Shown here piece after piece: positions 10,631 to 20,762 of a DNA stretch of 53,501 nt; position 1 is the stretch's first letter, and each line of letters starts with the position of its first letter. Source of the stretch: Aureobasidium sp. EXF-3400 (taxonomy: Eukaryota > Ascomycota > Dothideomycetes > Dothideales > Saccotheciaceae); contig SWBL01000347.1 in assembly GCA_024195585.1 (NCBI GenBank), positions 1 through 53,501 on the forward strand. Direction: 5' to 3'. The notes under the pieces were generated by a model, which worked only from the letters and a program-made list of their open reading frames with translations, was not told where the DNA came from and did no database searches. Position numbers and translations under genes: made by a program.

Positions 10631-11075
10631 ATGGCTACTGCTCTCCTCGTCGGTTTCGGAATCGCCGCCACTGCCTTCTTTGTACGCCATACTCTAACCT
10701 CATGCGCCATGATCCATCACTGACATTTTGCTTGACAGGGCCGCGCTGGCCTCGTGGCTTTTAAGCGCTACCGTGGTGGCACCAGCGCCGTAGGCAAGGC
10801 CTTCTACAAGGGTGGCTTTGAGCAGAAGATGACCAGAAAGGAGGCTGCTTTGATCCTCGAGACTACGTTCGTCGCTCCCCGCACCTGGATATCCTTTGGA
10901 AGCATACAAAAGGACTAACTGTACTGCCCGTCACAGAGAACGCGGCCTCACTCGCGACATTATCCGCAAGAAGCACCGTCAACTCATGCTGCTCAACCAC
11001 CCCGATCGTGGCGGCAGCCCTTACCTCGCCACAAAGGTCAACGAAGCCAAAGAACTGTTGGAGAAGACGACATAA
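10631..11075 (+). CDS. PAM18: Mitochondrial import motor subunit TIM14/PAM18, 105 aa
   Basis: J-protein of the presequence translocase-associated motor; it stimulates mtHsp70 at the TIM23 channel in the inner membrane. Exons are 10631..10681, 10739..10866 and 10937..11075. Exon 1 is a hydrophobic helix ([17 protein letters not shown]) and exon 2 gives [20 protein letters not shown] followed by a degenerate helix I ([14 protein letters not shown]). Exon 3 carries the J-domain core [20 protein letters not shown] with the HPD motif, ending [11 protein letters not shown]. The second intron has an unusual GTTCGT donor but a good ACTAAC branch site. The short length without a long N-terminal extension matches fungal and animal TIM14. 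Confidence 0.95.
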
Positions 11076-11360
11076 TCCGCCTTCCTACCATATCCCCATC
11101 ACCATCTTGTCTTTGTCATCGTCCTTGGAATCGCAGCGCGGCGTTGGTGGTCTTGCCCTTTTCACCCTGTATAACAACCCTACTCTTCATGATCCGAAGC
11201 GATCTACTGCATTTGCATACCAGAAAAATCATTGTATACTATCCGAGAAACAAAATCTATCTTCATACAAATATCGATCAACGCCTCGCTTTCTATCCCT
11301 TGTTGCATAGCAAAAACGTCAACCTCCACAAACAGCATTCCTACCTCTTCTGTTCTGCAC

Positions 11361-12621
11361 CTATGCTTTGGCGTTGAGAGTCTTGCCCTTCTCCACCATC
11401 TCCTCAATCAGCTTGTTGAACTCCTGTCTGAGCTCGATAGGCACCACATGTCCCTGGCCTTCGAAGAAGACCTTGCGAACACCACTCTCTTCACCGCCCA
11501 GTCCCTTCAACAACATCTCCGCATGAGGGAAAGTGATCATACGGTCCTTGGTACCATGCAACACCAAGATACGCTCGTGGCCCACCTTATCGCCAATCTC
11601 CTTGAGCTGAGCATCAGTCTTGTGGTGCCAGCCTGCAGCAATCGCCTGTGCCATGAAACCAGTACGGTTGAAGTGCTGCGGTGTCTGGCGCTTTGCGACT
11701 TCCTGCGCGGCGAAGCGATCGCCATTAGTAGGGAAGGGTTTGACTTTGTATTCCAGACAGTCTGGGGCATCGAGGAAGGCCTGGGTGTAGATGTTGTGCT
11801 TGACGTTGGCGATTTGGTCGTCCAAGCTGCGAGGGATGAACAGGTTGATGCGGTTGCGCAGATTTTCCACGAAGCCCACCGTGTTGACGATACGAGGTGC
11901 TGTCGAGATGAGGTTCAATGTTGCGATGCGGTTGGGAACCATGTACGCCTAGACCAAATATCATGTCAACATCCAAAGAAAAACAAAACTTCTTCGTTCG
12001 AAAGATTCACTTACAAGTTCTTGAGCAATCATACCGCCCATCGAGATACCGACAACGTTCAACTGCCTCTCTGCGGTCCAGCCGACGTGATCGATGACTT
12101 CGAGGAGGTCCTTTGCCATTTCTGAGGTTGAGTAACGTTGCATCGGCTTGCCACTCTCACCCATGCCGCGGTTGTCAACAATCAAAGACGAGTACTTCGA
12201 TCCCTGTGTGTGAGAAAAGTCTTTGGTTTGTCTCTGCCATGCGGTCTTGAGGCCACCGAGTCCCATGATCCACTGATTTCATCATGGCAAATTAGAACTA
12301 TGCTTTTCTTCTCAAGTTTGCGAACATAGAACAATAGTTACAAATTGATCAAACATAGAGCAAACTCTCATGATCTTGTTTCGATGAAACAACCATTACT
12401 GAATAGAAAGACCACAGGAAGATAATAAAAGAAGAAGAAAAGACACTTACCACCATCTTGTTCTCGCCCTCTCCATGCACCTCCCACGCAATATCAAGGG
12501 GACCACCTCTGTTCTTTGCAACGGACAACTTGCCCACAGAGTTGGGCTTGAGATCCCATGTGATGTATGGGAACTCTGGATGATTCTGCACTTCAGCAGC
12601 TGAAAGAGGCCTGTTTCGCAT
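11361..12621 (-). CDS. Alpha/beta-fold hydrolase, 338 aa
   Basis: Exons are 12451..12621, 12015..12272 and 11361..11948, with introns of 178 and 66 bases. The alpha/beta hydrolase fold is clear: an oxyanion-type WIMGLGGLK segment, the nucleophile elbow GISMGG (Ser about 134), the acid HGTKDRMI (Asp about 278) and the catalytic His in GQGHVVP (about 310). All three catalytic residues are present, so an active serine hydrolase (esterase, lipase or related) is expected; the substrate cannot be inferred. The cap region lies at about residues 165-250. No signal peptide is seen. The 5' end is uncertain: the ATG at 12621 opens the frame, but an upstream exon spliced to the AAACAG acceptor at about 12616 is also possible, with a GTAATG donor near 12745. 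Confidence 0.85.
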
Positions 12622-13899
12622 TCACCACAAGTAAGCATTCTTGAAGCCTTCTTTTCGAACAACACCAACAACAACCAATGGTATCTATCTCGAGCGTGCA
12701 TTGTTCCCTCCTCCGACATCAAAGTAAGAAGGTTTCCCATTGCTTATCGCTCATTACGTAGTTGCTGTTAGGGATCGTCGGCATGGCACGTACATATTGT
12801 CTTTGTCTAAGTGAAAATTCGTGATTTCGAGAACGGAGGAATAATACGAGGCGGGCAGTAGATCAAAAATGTACAATTTGATGCAGGAGGAAGAGGTCAA
12901 AGTAGATCAAAGGGAGAGTGGTTGGTGAGTGGACATTGTAGACGAATGATCGGCAGACCCCCATGTCGCGTGCGTACAATACAGAGTCCGTGCGTAGCAA
13001 AAGAAACGCAGAGATCCCAAAACACGACCGCTTCCTCTTTCTCTCTCTTCACTCCGGTCTTCTGTTCTCTCGAGCTTGTACCTTGTTAAGCGCTTGTGGC
13101 TCGATCCAGACATATATGCCAAAGGCCGTTCTCCTTCATACGTCTCCTACAGTCCTGCTGACTGATTACTGTCCATTGTCATCTTTACCATCGTGGGTGG
13201 CAGAGGCGTGACCAGGTAAGTACACTTTCAAAAGACTACGCTAACCATACAGTCGTATACTACAAGCTCACAGGTTCTGCTGATATGTGCTTTGCGCATT
13301 GTTCTCAGGATCATTGGCTCTTGCCAATCTTTGACATTAGAAGCTCGCCAGTGGTAGAAAAGCTGAGGTTGACCAAGCTAATGAGACCTCTGACGTCTGT
13401 CCTGGCGAGCTGGTACAATATGCTATGTAGGTTGCCAGCATCTTAGGGTGAGTAGCCGAGCTCCAGCGCCTGAAATATCAACAATAGGCACGAGCTCAAG
13501 GCTTTTGTCTCTACCCTGGGCTGTCGTCGTTCTCCTTATCTCTCTCCTCCCATGATATGCCTATCTCATTATTTGCATTCTCTCTCTTACTTTCATTTCT
13601 CATCAATGCCATCATTCCAACTTAAAAAACGAAAGAAAATGCTCGCCTTGATAATAGCAAAGACAAGAATGGAAATGCCGCATCAACAACAAACGCCACC
13701 CATGTCAATCCAGGACCTCGCCAACAGTCAGCACTTGACGTTGCGTTAGCCGAGGCTGGTGCCCAGTGTCGTATCAATCATCCCAAAGGACAACAAAGAA
13801 TCCTCGTACCCACGCAGGGATTTTGCAAAAATAGAAAGGCCAATCGACCGTCAAACCAGAACGGATACGAACATCGAAACCGTGGAGTCTGGACGTCAT
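12622..13899. other. Intergenic, 1.3 kb
   Basis: Region upstream of the hydrolase gene and downstream of Stb3. A 22-codon frame at 13557 starts with a hydrophobic stretch but has no partner exon that I can justify. No RNA gene, repeat or mobile element is recognised. Confidence 0.4.
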
Positions 13900-15069
13900 T
13901 CACACCGAACCCATACGCAGGAGAGCTTCAATAGCTTCTCTTTCCTGGATAGTGTGGTCGATTTCCATAGGTGTGGTGCCATGACTAGGTGGTCTCTGGC
14001 TGACACTACTCCTGTGTTGAGTATAGCTCATTGCTGATGGCCTTCTTGCGAATTGAGGTGTCGATCTTGCGAGGAAGGACGACCTGGCGCCACCGGCGCT
14101 TCCATACACAGATGGTGTTCGTGCGTCATGCAGGGAGCCAGATATGCTGATGAGGTTGTAGTTCTTTCTGGCTCCAGGAGATGCCGCTGTCGACATAGAA
14201 GCCTTGCGTAGAGCATCTGCTCCCATTGCAGCCCAATCCTCTTCTTCAGTTTCGTCACCCTCGCTGTCGGACATGGCAGAATCGTCCTCAGACATGGCGG
14301 AGGAGGAGCCATCGAGAGACATTTTGTCTGCCTCATTCTCTTCCATGCTCATGTTGTCCAAATGATCATCGTAGTGGGACGCCATGGAGGATTCTGCCCA
14401 GCTGTTGAGCTGCTGGCTGTCGTGAGGCTTGTACGAACCAGGAAAGCCGGATCCAGTGTACGAAGCAGCACAACTCTCGGGCTCACTAGGTGGTGGAGAC
14501 AACTTTCCATCCCGGTAGCTTGAGCTCAGATCAGGGCGTTCACCCTTGGTGTGTGCATCCCATCTGCCCCATCCCACCTTTTCGAACACAACGCTGCCGT
14601 CGGCACCACCACCTGCTCGGTTTTCCAAGGCTGCTACGACCAGCCTGCGAGCCTTGGCTGGTGGTATACGCGAGAAACCAGGGACTGACTGGGTCAAGCA
14701 AGCCATAACGTGTCTGATGGCGACAGGGCCATGTCCGAGCATGATGCCCGGCAAGTGATCCTTTGCGAGCATGGATGCGGTGATGGACTGCGAGGCATCC
14801 AGCCCTGAGAGGGCGCCCTTGCTAAGAGGAAGAGACGGACGGGAACCGCTCTCGCCGTCGATACGAATCGGAGGCGGCGAGCGTAGACCAGCGGCAGCCT
14901 GTGCGGGCAAGCCCGGAGATACGGAGTTAGGTGGTGTAAGTGGCATTCCGATACCGTGTTTGGCAACAGCGGCGGACAAGTTGCTAACGGTGGAGTGTTT
15001 GGCCATGCCGCCAGAGTAGGATGGAGAAGCAACAGCCATGGTGATGGCAGAAGTCGCTGGGTGAGCCAT
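13900..15069 (-). CDS. STB3: Stb3-family Sin3-binding / RRPE-binding protein, 389 aa
   Basis: Single-exon gene. The diagnostic Stb3 domain is at about residues 95-175: DHLPGIMLGHGPVAIRHVMA, CLTQSVPGFSRIPPAKARRL, VVAALENRAGGGADGSVVFE and KVGWGRWDA. The rest is disordered, with a Ser/Glu/Asp-rich block (about 240-285) and a conserved-looking C-terminal end (DHTIQEREAIEALLRMGSV). In budding yeast Stb3 binds the ribosomal RNA processing element in promoters of ribosome-biogenesis genes and recruits Sin3-Rpd3 under poor nutrients, downstream of TORC1/Sch9. The same role here is an inference from homology. The gene lies near RLP24 and RPL16, which are typical targets of such a regulator, but no operon-like link exists. 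Confidence 0.88.
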   Translation of the reverse strand: MAHPATSAITMAVASPSYSGGMAKHSTVSNLSAAVAKHGIGMPLTPPNSVSPGLPAQAAAGLRSPPPIRIDGESGSRPSLPLSKGALSGLDASQSITASMLAKDHLPGIMLGHGPVAIRHVMACLTQSVPGFSRIPPAKARRLVVAALENRAGGGADGSVVFEKVGWGRWDAHTKGERPDLSSSYRDGKLSPPPSEPESCAASYTGSGFPGSYKPHDSQQLNSWAESSMASHYDDHLDNMSMEENEADKMSLDGSSSAMSEDDSAMSDSEGDETEEEDWAAMGADALRKASMSTAASPGARKNYNLISISGSLHDARTPSVYGSAGGARSSFLARSTPQFARRPSAMSYTQHRSSVSQRPPSHGTTPMEIDHTIQEREAIEALLRMGSV

Positions 15070-16955
15070 GTTTGCTGAGTGTTGCTGGATGCTTCTCTAC
15101 GCCACGAGATACGAGTCAGACCGACTATACGTTGATGACGTATGGATCAAGACGAAGATGACTCGGAGCAGGAGGCAAAGGTTTGTGGACAGCTGCTGCC
15201 TTGTACGACTTACACCGACGGTGGAACGGAGACCTTTAGAGTCTTTATGGTGTCAGGGTTGGTAAATTGCTGGGTGGTTGTGTGCGCGACTTGATTCACG
15301 TAATCTAGGTACGCGAGATACACAGCGGGGTACGCGATTGCGGACTCGATCGATGAAACAGCAGGGTTGATGGATGATTGGTATTGTTGCGAAGGACAGG
15401 AAAAGAGAAGGTTGAAATTGTTCAGTGCGATGGTAGCAGAGCCTGAGTAATTAGCGAAAGGAACAGCTTGTGTTGTCACGTAGAAGGAGCAGGGTAGTCA
15501 GCAGGAACAGCCTGCCTCATGATATGAGCGTGGTCTGTTGATTGGTTATCGCATCGAGGAAGCCACCATATGGGGTAAACCCGTAACCGCACTCGGAGTC
15601 TAACTTTGTCTATTTGTTCCATGCGCGCTGTGACTCTTCTGAGAGGCTGCAACTCGTCATCAACGTTTGAGCCATGGTTTGTTTCGCGGATGCCCAACTA
15701 CCGTTCAATGCACACACGTGTGGTTCAGTCCTTGATCTACGACTCGAATCCATAGCATCCTGAGACAATCGACAGCATCCTGCTATTCCGCTCTGCCCGA
15801 TGTCGCTATGCGCCCAGTGGAGGGGATAGAGGGGTCAACCATTCTCGTTGTCTTCGGTCCACGGAACTGCTCTCCACGATTTTGCCCGACTCCCGAAGCA
15901 AGCCCAATGCGCCTCAGTTCAACGAGCTCTAGCCTCTTCATCCTTTGTCAACCTGCTGCGTCCCTCCTTGGACCCCGCAGCTGCTCGCGCAGAGAAGGAT
16001 CGCGCATTCCGCGACACTTTGCTCTTGCACTGCCGAAAGGTTGTCACTTGTGCCCCTTAAAATGAGTTGAACTCAATCTGCATGAACGCTGAGAGGTCGG
16101 TAGTGCCTCTGTGTCTGGCCTAATCTGGCCGTGCTTCGAGACAACAGCAACACAGCAGAGCAGAGGGAGGGAAATCAATACGTGTGCAGTCCGATCACTC
16201 GATTGCCAGAGACTATCCAGCCTTTTCTGGGCTTAGGATTGATCACAAGGCACGTCCGCGAGCCGTTCTGCCAGAATGTGTATCGCTCTGGCTTGCGACG
16301 ACGTCCCGTGACGCTTGCGATTCTCGAACAGATAGGTAGCACCGTACCTTATCATGTTTGGAAGTTGGAACTTGTTACCGCCTACGTCAAATATTCCTCC
16401 GTCAGCTGAAACAGGTTTATCAAACTTTCCAGCCCTACGATAGGTGCGGTTATCTCCTCTCTCCTGTTCGGATCTGACTACAGCAGCGGAATGAAGGGAG
16501 TCCGAGTAGCCCGATCAGACACACGCGATCTCAACAGAGCAATCCGAGTCTTCGATCTCAGTGAGGCAGACCAACATGTTACACTTGCAAGTAATAGCGC
16601 ACGGTAAGGTGAAGGCGATACGAAGACTGGATATCACTTGATAAATGCCATGTCACGTTGCGATTCATATGACCCTGTCCGCCAAACTACTATCACTTGG
16701 TGCTCGTATTTCTAAAGCAAGATACGTTATGCTATACTAAAGAAAGGCACAGCGCTTCAATGTATTGTTCAATTCGTTATTTGGTGTATGTACGTGAGTC
16801 GTAAGTCAAAAGACAAGGTGATGCCGATAAATGAGCGTCCGCTATAAAGCTTCAGCATCGAAACCACCAGTGGTGCACACGAGGTGTGGGGGCATACCAA
16901 CGTAGTAACTCAACAGCAGTCTCGGGTCATCAAACAAGACACGGAGAATTTGCAC
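15070..16955. other. Intergenic, 1.9 kb
   Basis: Holds the Stb3 promoter (minus strand, right of 15069) and the 3' flank of the metallothionein gene. Short frames at 15210..15479 (minus) and 15848..16060 (plus) lack family resemblance and splice support. I see no RNA gene or mobile element. Confidence 0.4.
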
Positions 16956-17087
16956 TCAGTGCTATTAAAGGTCAGTACCGTGCTCAAGCGTAACATCATG
17001 TAATCTTGAACCTACTCCGCAAGAAGAGCAACCGCAGTTGCTGCAACCAGAAGAGCCGCAGCAGTTGGTGCAAGAGCAGGAAGGCAT
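16956..17087 (-). CDS. Fungal metallothionein, 25 aa, intron before the last codon
   Basis: Tiny Cys-rich metal-binding protein, probably cytosolic copper/zinc storage and detoxification. Exon 1 (17016..17087) encodes 24 residues beginning MPSCSCTNCCGSSG and ending NCGCSSCG. The eight Cys are at 4, 6, 9, 10, 15, 18, 20 and 23, in C-x-C, C-C and C-x2-C pairs, with otherwise only small residues. A 54-base intron (16962..17015; GTAGGT donor, ACTGAC branch, AATAG acceptor) is followed by one codon (His) and TGA. The spliced length equals that of the Neurospora copper metallothionein (about 25 residues), and the ending resembles the CSSCG-type ends of other ascomycete metallothioneins. If the intron is retained the protein would be 40 residues. 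A TATATAAA box lies about 97 bases upstream of the start. The main caveat is that such a short protein has no length statistics behind it; the Cys pattern is the evidence. Confidence 0.8.
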
Positions 17088-17795
17088 GTTGGTCGTGCAA
17101 AAAGATAGAGCTTGTCAAAGATGTCGTTTGTTTACGTGTAAGGGGGGTAAAACAAAGAGTTGCAAGACGAGAATACTCGTTCATTTATATACCTCCTCAA
17201 ATGCTCAGACATGTGAATGGCCAACCATCAACCTCAGCCCGCTGCCGCACTTGCTTGCAGTCTTCTTACCCCTCACGATAACGCAGCAGAAGTACGAGAT
17301 TGATTTCAGGGCTAGACCGAGCGAGATGTATAACATACATCGTGCTAGATGGATGTGGCAGACGAATCGTCAAACACAGCAGCGTCACATGCGGGACCTG
17401 CCAAGCAGGATGAAGTGTGCAAAGATGATGGATGTGCCAGCGCACCAAGTCGATTGGAGGACAACGACTCGACAACACTCGGCCAATATGTTGCAAGTCT
17501 CGAATTTCCACCCTCATGCATAAACAGGGCGCCCAAGACATGACCACATCAGACCTTGGGATTCTGCAGATCTCTCGGGTGACATTTCTGACCGAGGAGT
17601 AGTCGTCGGCATGGCTGAGGCATTTGGTACAATGAAAACAAAGGCGAGAGACTACGCTCGGCTGTGCTGGTAATTATTGTTACAAAAAACAAGAGCTGCT
17701 ATTGGGTATCGAGAAGTCGTTATCGTAAAGCACACCACTCCTGGGTCGCGAGTGAATGAACCCAAGGTCTCTTTCTTCCTAGTCATATTCCGATC
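17088..17795. other. Intergenic: metallothionein promoter and ING 3' flank
   Basis: About 700 bases. The part next to 17087 is the metallothionein promoter; the part near 17795 is the 3' flank of the ING-type gene. Overlapping short frames on both strands here look like noise. Confidence 0.5.
17184..17191 (-). promoter_or_regulatory. TATA box of the metallothionein gene
   Basis: TATATAAA on the minus strand, about 97 bases upstream of the ATG. A strong TATA box suits an inducible stress gene; no metal-responsive element could be assigned with confidence. Confidence 0.5.
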
Positions 17796-20486
17796 TCATC
17801 CGACAATTCCATTCTTGTCCAGTCCAACCTTGAGCTTCTCGCGACAGATTGGACAATACCACTTTGCCCTCCTTCCGGGAAGCTCTGTAAGGCCAACACA
17901 TTCGAGATGGAACCACTCGAGTTCACACTAAGACGACTCAGTCAGTATACCAGTAGAAAATGGTCGAGAATGAGACTTACGCTATCATTGTCACAGGCAA
18001 TCATGGTGCCGTGACTGACGTCTCCACAGATACAATAGCGTGGCTCATCGGGATCGATCAGCTCATCCTCAATGGCAGGAGTGGCGGTCTCTTCCTTGGC
18101 CTCTTTCTTCTTTTTCTTCGAAGCACCCTTTGGTTTGCCTACTATGACCTTTGTACCATTTTCCTCAGCTTGAAGAACGCCCTGAGGCGGCTTTCTGCGA
18201 GTAGGCCGTCTTCCGGTACTGGTTTCTGCAGGAGCGGCGACGTTGCCAGGTGCAGGAGAGCGGGATTTGTTGTTTCCAGAGCTGGGTAGCGAAGCATTGG
18301 AGTTACGACGTAAGCTTTGTCGTGTGTTGGCTGGCTCTGCCGATGCAGCCTTGGTAGCGGAATGCTTGAGAGTGATTGTCGTCGGTCTCATTGCTCTTGT
18401 ACTTGCAGCTGGAGTCTGAGCGGCTGCTTCACTTGGCCCAGCCTCGAGCTCAGGTTGAGCAGAATTGCGTCGACTGCGCTGCGACCTCTGACGTACGGAG
18501 ATTCGCGGACTAGAAGTTGCGGGTGTAGTGGCGTTGCCGGGAGAAGGAGCGTCTTTGACAGCAGCAACGGCACGAGTAGAAATAGTAATGGTAGGTGTGT
18601 CTGATGGTGGTGGAGGAGCAACGCTCAGTCTGATCTTCTTCGGCTGTGGTGCGTTACGAGGAAGTGAGAGGACATCAGGTGATTCCGCAACAGGCTCAGA
18701 TGGAGGTGGTGCTGCGGCAGGAGTGGCAGCGTCGCGTTTGCGCTTTCTGGTAGTAACCGGTTCTGCGATTGCTTCAGGTCCAGCTGTTTTCGCGGGCTCT
18801 GGCGGAGTGAGGGACTCGGCAACAGGTTCGGGCTGTGCGGATACTGGGGCAACAGGCGCGTCCTTAGGTTGGACAGACTCTGGCGCAGGCGCAGACTTTT
18901 GTTTAGGTTGTTTCTTTTGTTTTGGCTCAGGCTTGTCCTTTGGTTTGGCAGTGGGTACTGAATGATCAACAACTGGTGCCTGAACCACCTCTTGTTGTTC
19001 CACAACTGACTCTGACTGAGGCTGAGGCGGCTCAGGTGGCTCAGCTGGCCCTGTTTGCGATTGTGCTTGTGCTTGTGCTTGTGCTTGTGCCTGTGACTTT
19101 GGCTTTGGCTGTGGGTTTTGGGGAGATTTCTTGTCCTTGTTCTGCTCAGGAGGGGGTTGCAAACCAGCCTCCTCTTGCAGTCTTATAGCCTCTTCAGCCT
19201 TGAGCTTTTCGCGTTTGAGCTTTTTGGCTTCATTGAGACGCATACCGCGATTAATGAGCGCGGCATCCTGGTTGTCATCTGGCAACTCTGGCCCAAGCAT
19301 TTTGGCAGTCTCGGCCTGTTGTGCGTCGGTGATATGGATGCAGGTGGGATCTGTCCATGTGAGAGGGTCAAATTCATCAATAAACTCTTGACCAGAGGCT
19401 TCGGCGGCGGCTGTGGATAACGTAAGTACTAAGTAGAGGCTCATATCATGCATAGAACGTACCTTTGGCTTCCTCCATGGCAGTTATACCTCTGCCAAGG
19501 TTCTTCAGCTCCCGGTTCCTCATAGCAGGGGATGGAAGCCAGATTGCATTCTTCTTCATCCTCTTGCGTAGCGTGGCCATCTCGTACTCGGTCAGTCTCT
19601 TCCATGGCAACCACTTGCTACCAGGAAGTGCATCTGGAGGCGGAGCGGTCAGAGCCATGAGTGCGTTCGAAGTGCTAATGCCAGCGACGGCCGAGTGTGC
19701 ATTTGTGCCAGAAGAGCCAGGCAGGCGCACACGAGGGGGTTTCTGTGTAGCTTCTTTGGGCTCTGTGGCGGACTTGGGGAGCTTTGGAGTTTTGGGAAGC
19801 CTTCCAACAGCTTTGTTGTGATTGCGAGATTTATCATGGTTGGGAGAGCGAGGTGGAGGAGAAGGAGAGGGCGAGAAGTCGGATGGCGGAGGAGAGTCTG
19901 GGTTTGGGGGTGGCAGGACCTCGCCAGGGACGACTATTTTTTGAGCTCTGACGCGCGGCGCAGTACCAGTGCGATGCTGAGCAGAGCGCTTTTCGGCCTG
20001 TTGTTGTGCTTGGGCGTTCCTTCTCAGTTGGGGAGAGGTCAGACCAGACTCGGGAGTCGGATCGCGTTCGGGTGGGAGAGGCAGAGCTTTCAGTTTCGTC
20101 TGCACAAGCTGCAGCTTTGTTGCATCTTTGACGACGGTTTCTTCGAGACGGATGGCTTCAGCAGCCGACATGCGCTTGCATTTCTCCAACGAGTCGTAAG
20201 CGTGGCTGATGGCGCTTCGCAAATGGACGGGATCAGGCGCGTCTGTCGCATTCGCGGTGGCTTGTGGAAGGTTGCTGTATTTGGACAGAAGACTATGAAT
20301 CTCGAGCTGAAGGTCGTCGGCCTTGCGGTTCAGGCTCTGGATGAGGAACAGACTGCGCGTTACCGTCGAGGGAAGGTGCTCGCTGTAGGTGAGGAAGTCG
20401 CTGAGAGTGGCTTGAACATCGGGGTCGATTTGCCGGCCAGAGTCCAGGTCCATGGCCATGTCAAGATGGAGCATCTCGGTGCTCAT
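17796..20486 (-). CDS. ING-family PHD-finger protein, 861 aa
   Basis: Exons are 19463..20486, 17981..19410 and 17796..17927, with introns of 52 and 53 bases. Residues about 20-125 form the N-terminal helical ING domain ([20 protein letters not shown], then [20 protein letters not shown]). The C-terminal PHD finger at about 799-848 has the full C4HC3 set: [30 protein letters not shown] and AKWYCPIC, split by the last intron. ING proteins read H3K4me3 and target histone acetyltransferase or deacetylase complexes (NuA4, Rpd3L, NuA3 in yeast). Which complex this one serves cannot be told. Between the two domains lie nearly 600 residues of Pro/Ala/Lys/Gln-rich disordered sequence, much longer than in yeast Yng1/Yng2/Pho23, including an (AQ)5 tract. 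The gene shares a 276-base divergent promoter with the Mio homologue. Confidence 0.9.
19061..19090. repeat. Hexanucleotide repeat (TTGTGC)5 in the ING gene
   Basis: Five perfect copies of TTGTGC on the plus strand, encoding an alternating Ala-Gln tract in the disordered linker of the ING protein. A likely site of length variation between strains. Confidence 0.9.
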
Positions 20487-20762
20487 GTTTGCGCCGGCGC
20501 ATTTGAAGCCTCAAGAAACTTCCAGGTTGGTCGGTTGTTGACTCTTGTCGACGTGGACGCGCATCGCGTCGACAAGCATCAGCACTCAGGAGCTTCCCCA
20601 CGATCTTGCCCAGTCTTGGCATTCACATGCCGCTCGGGCTTTCCATCCTGGATGCTCCATCAACTAGACTTAACAACAGAACATTTCGCCAACACCAACC
20701 AATCAATCACTCAGATAAAACGCTTGTATGTAGATGCACAAAAGGTGACTTCTTCTATCTCA
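20487..20762. promoter_or_regulatory. Shared divergent promoter ING-type / Mio homologue
   Basis: The 276 bases between the two start codons. The frame upstream of the Mio ATG is open across this region and far into the opposite strand of the ING gene, which is regarded as chance. Confidence 0.5.

Noticed and set aside
13557..13625. 22-codon frame with a hydrophobic, signal-like start
   Set aside because: No Cys-rich or other continuation and no donor that opens a longer secreted protein.
15848..16060. 70-codon plus-strand frame resembling a small helical protein
   Set aside because: No upstream or downstream exon and no family match; probably chance.
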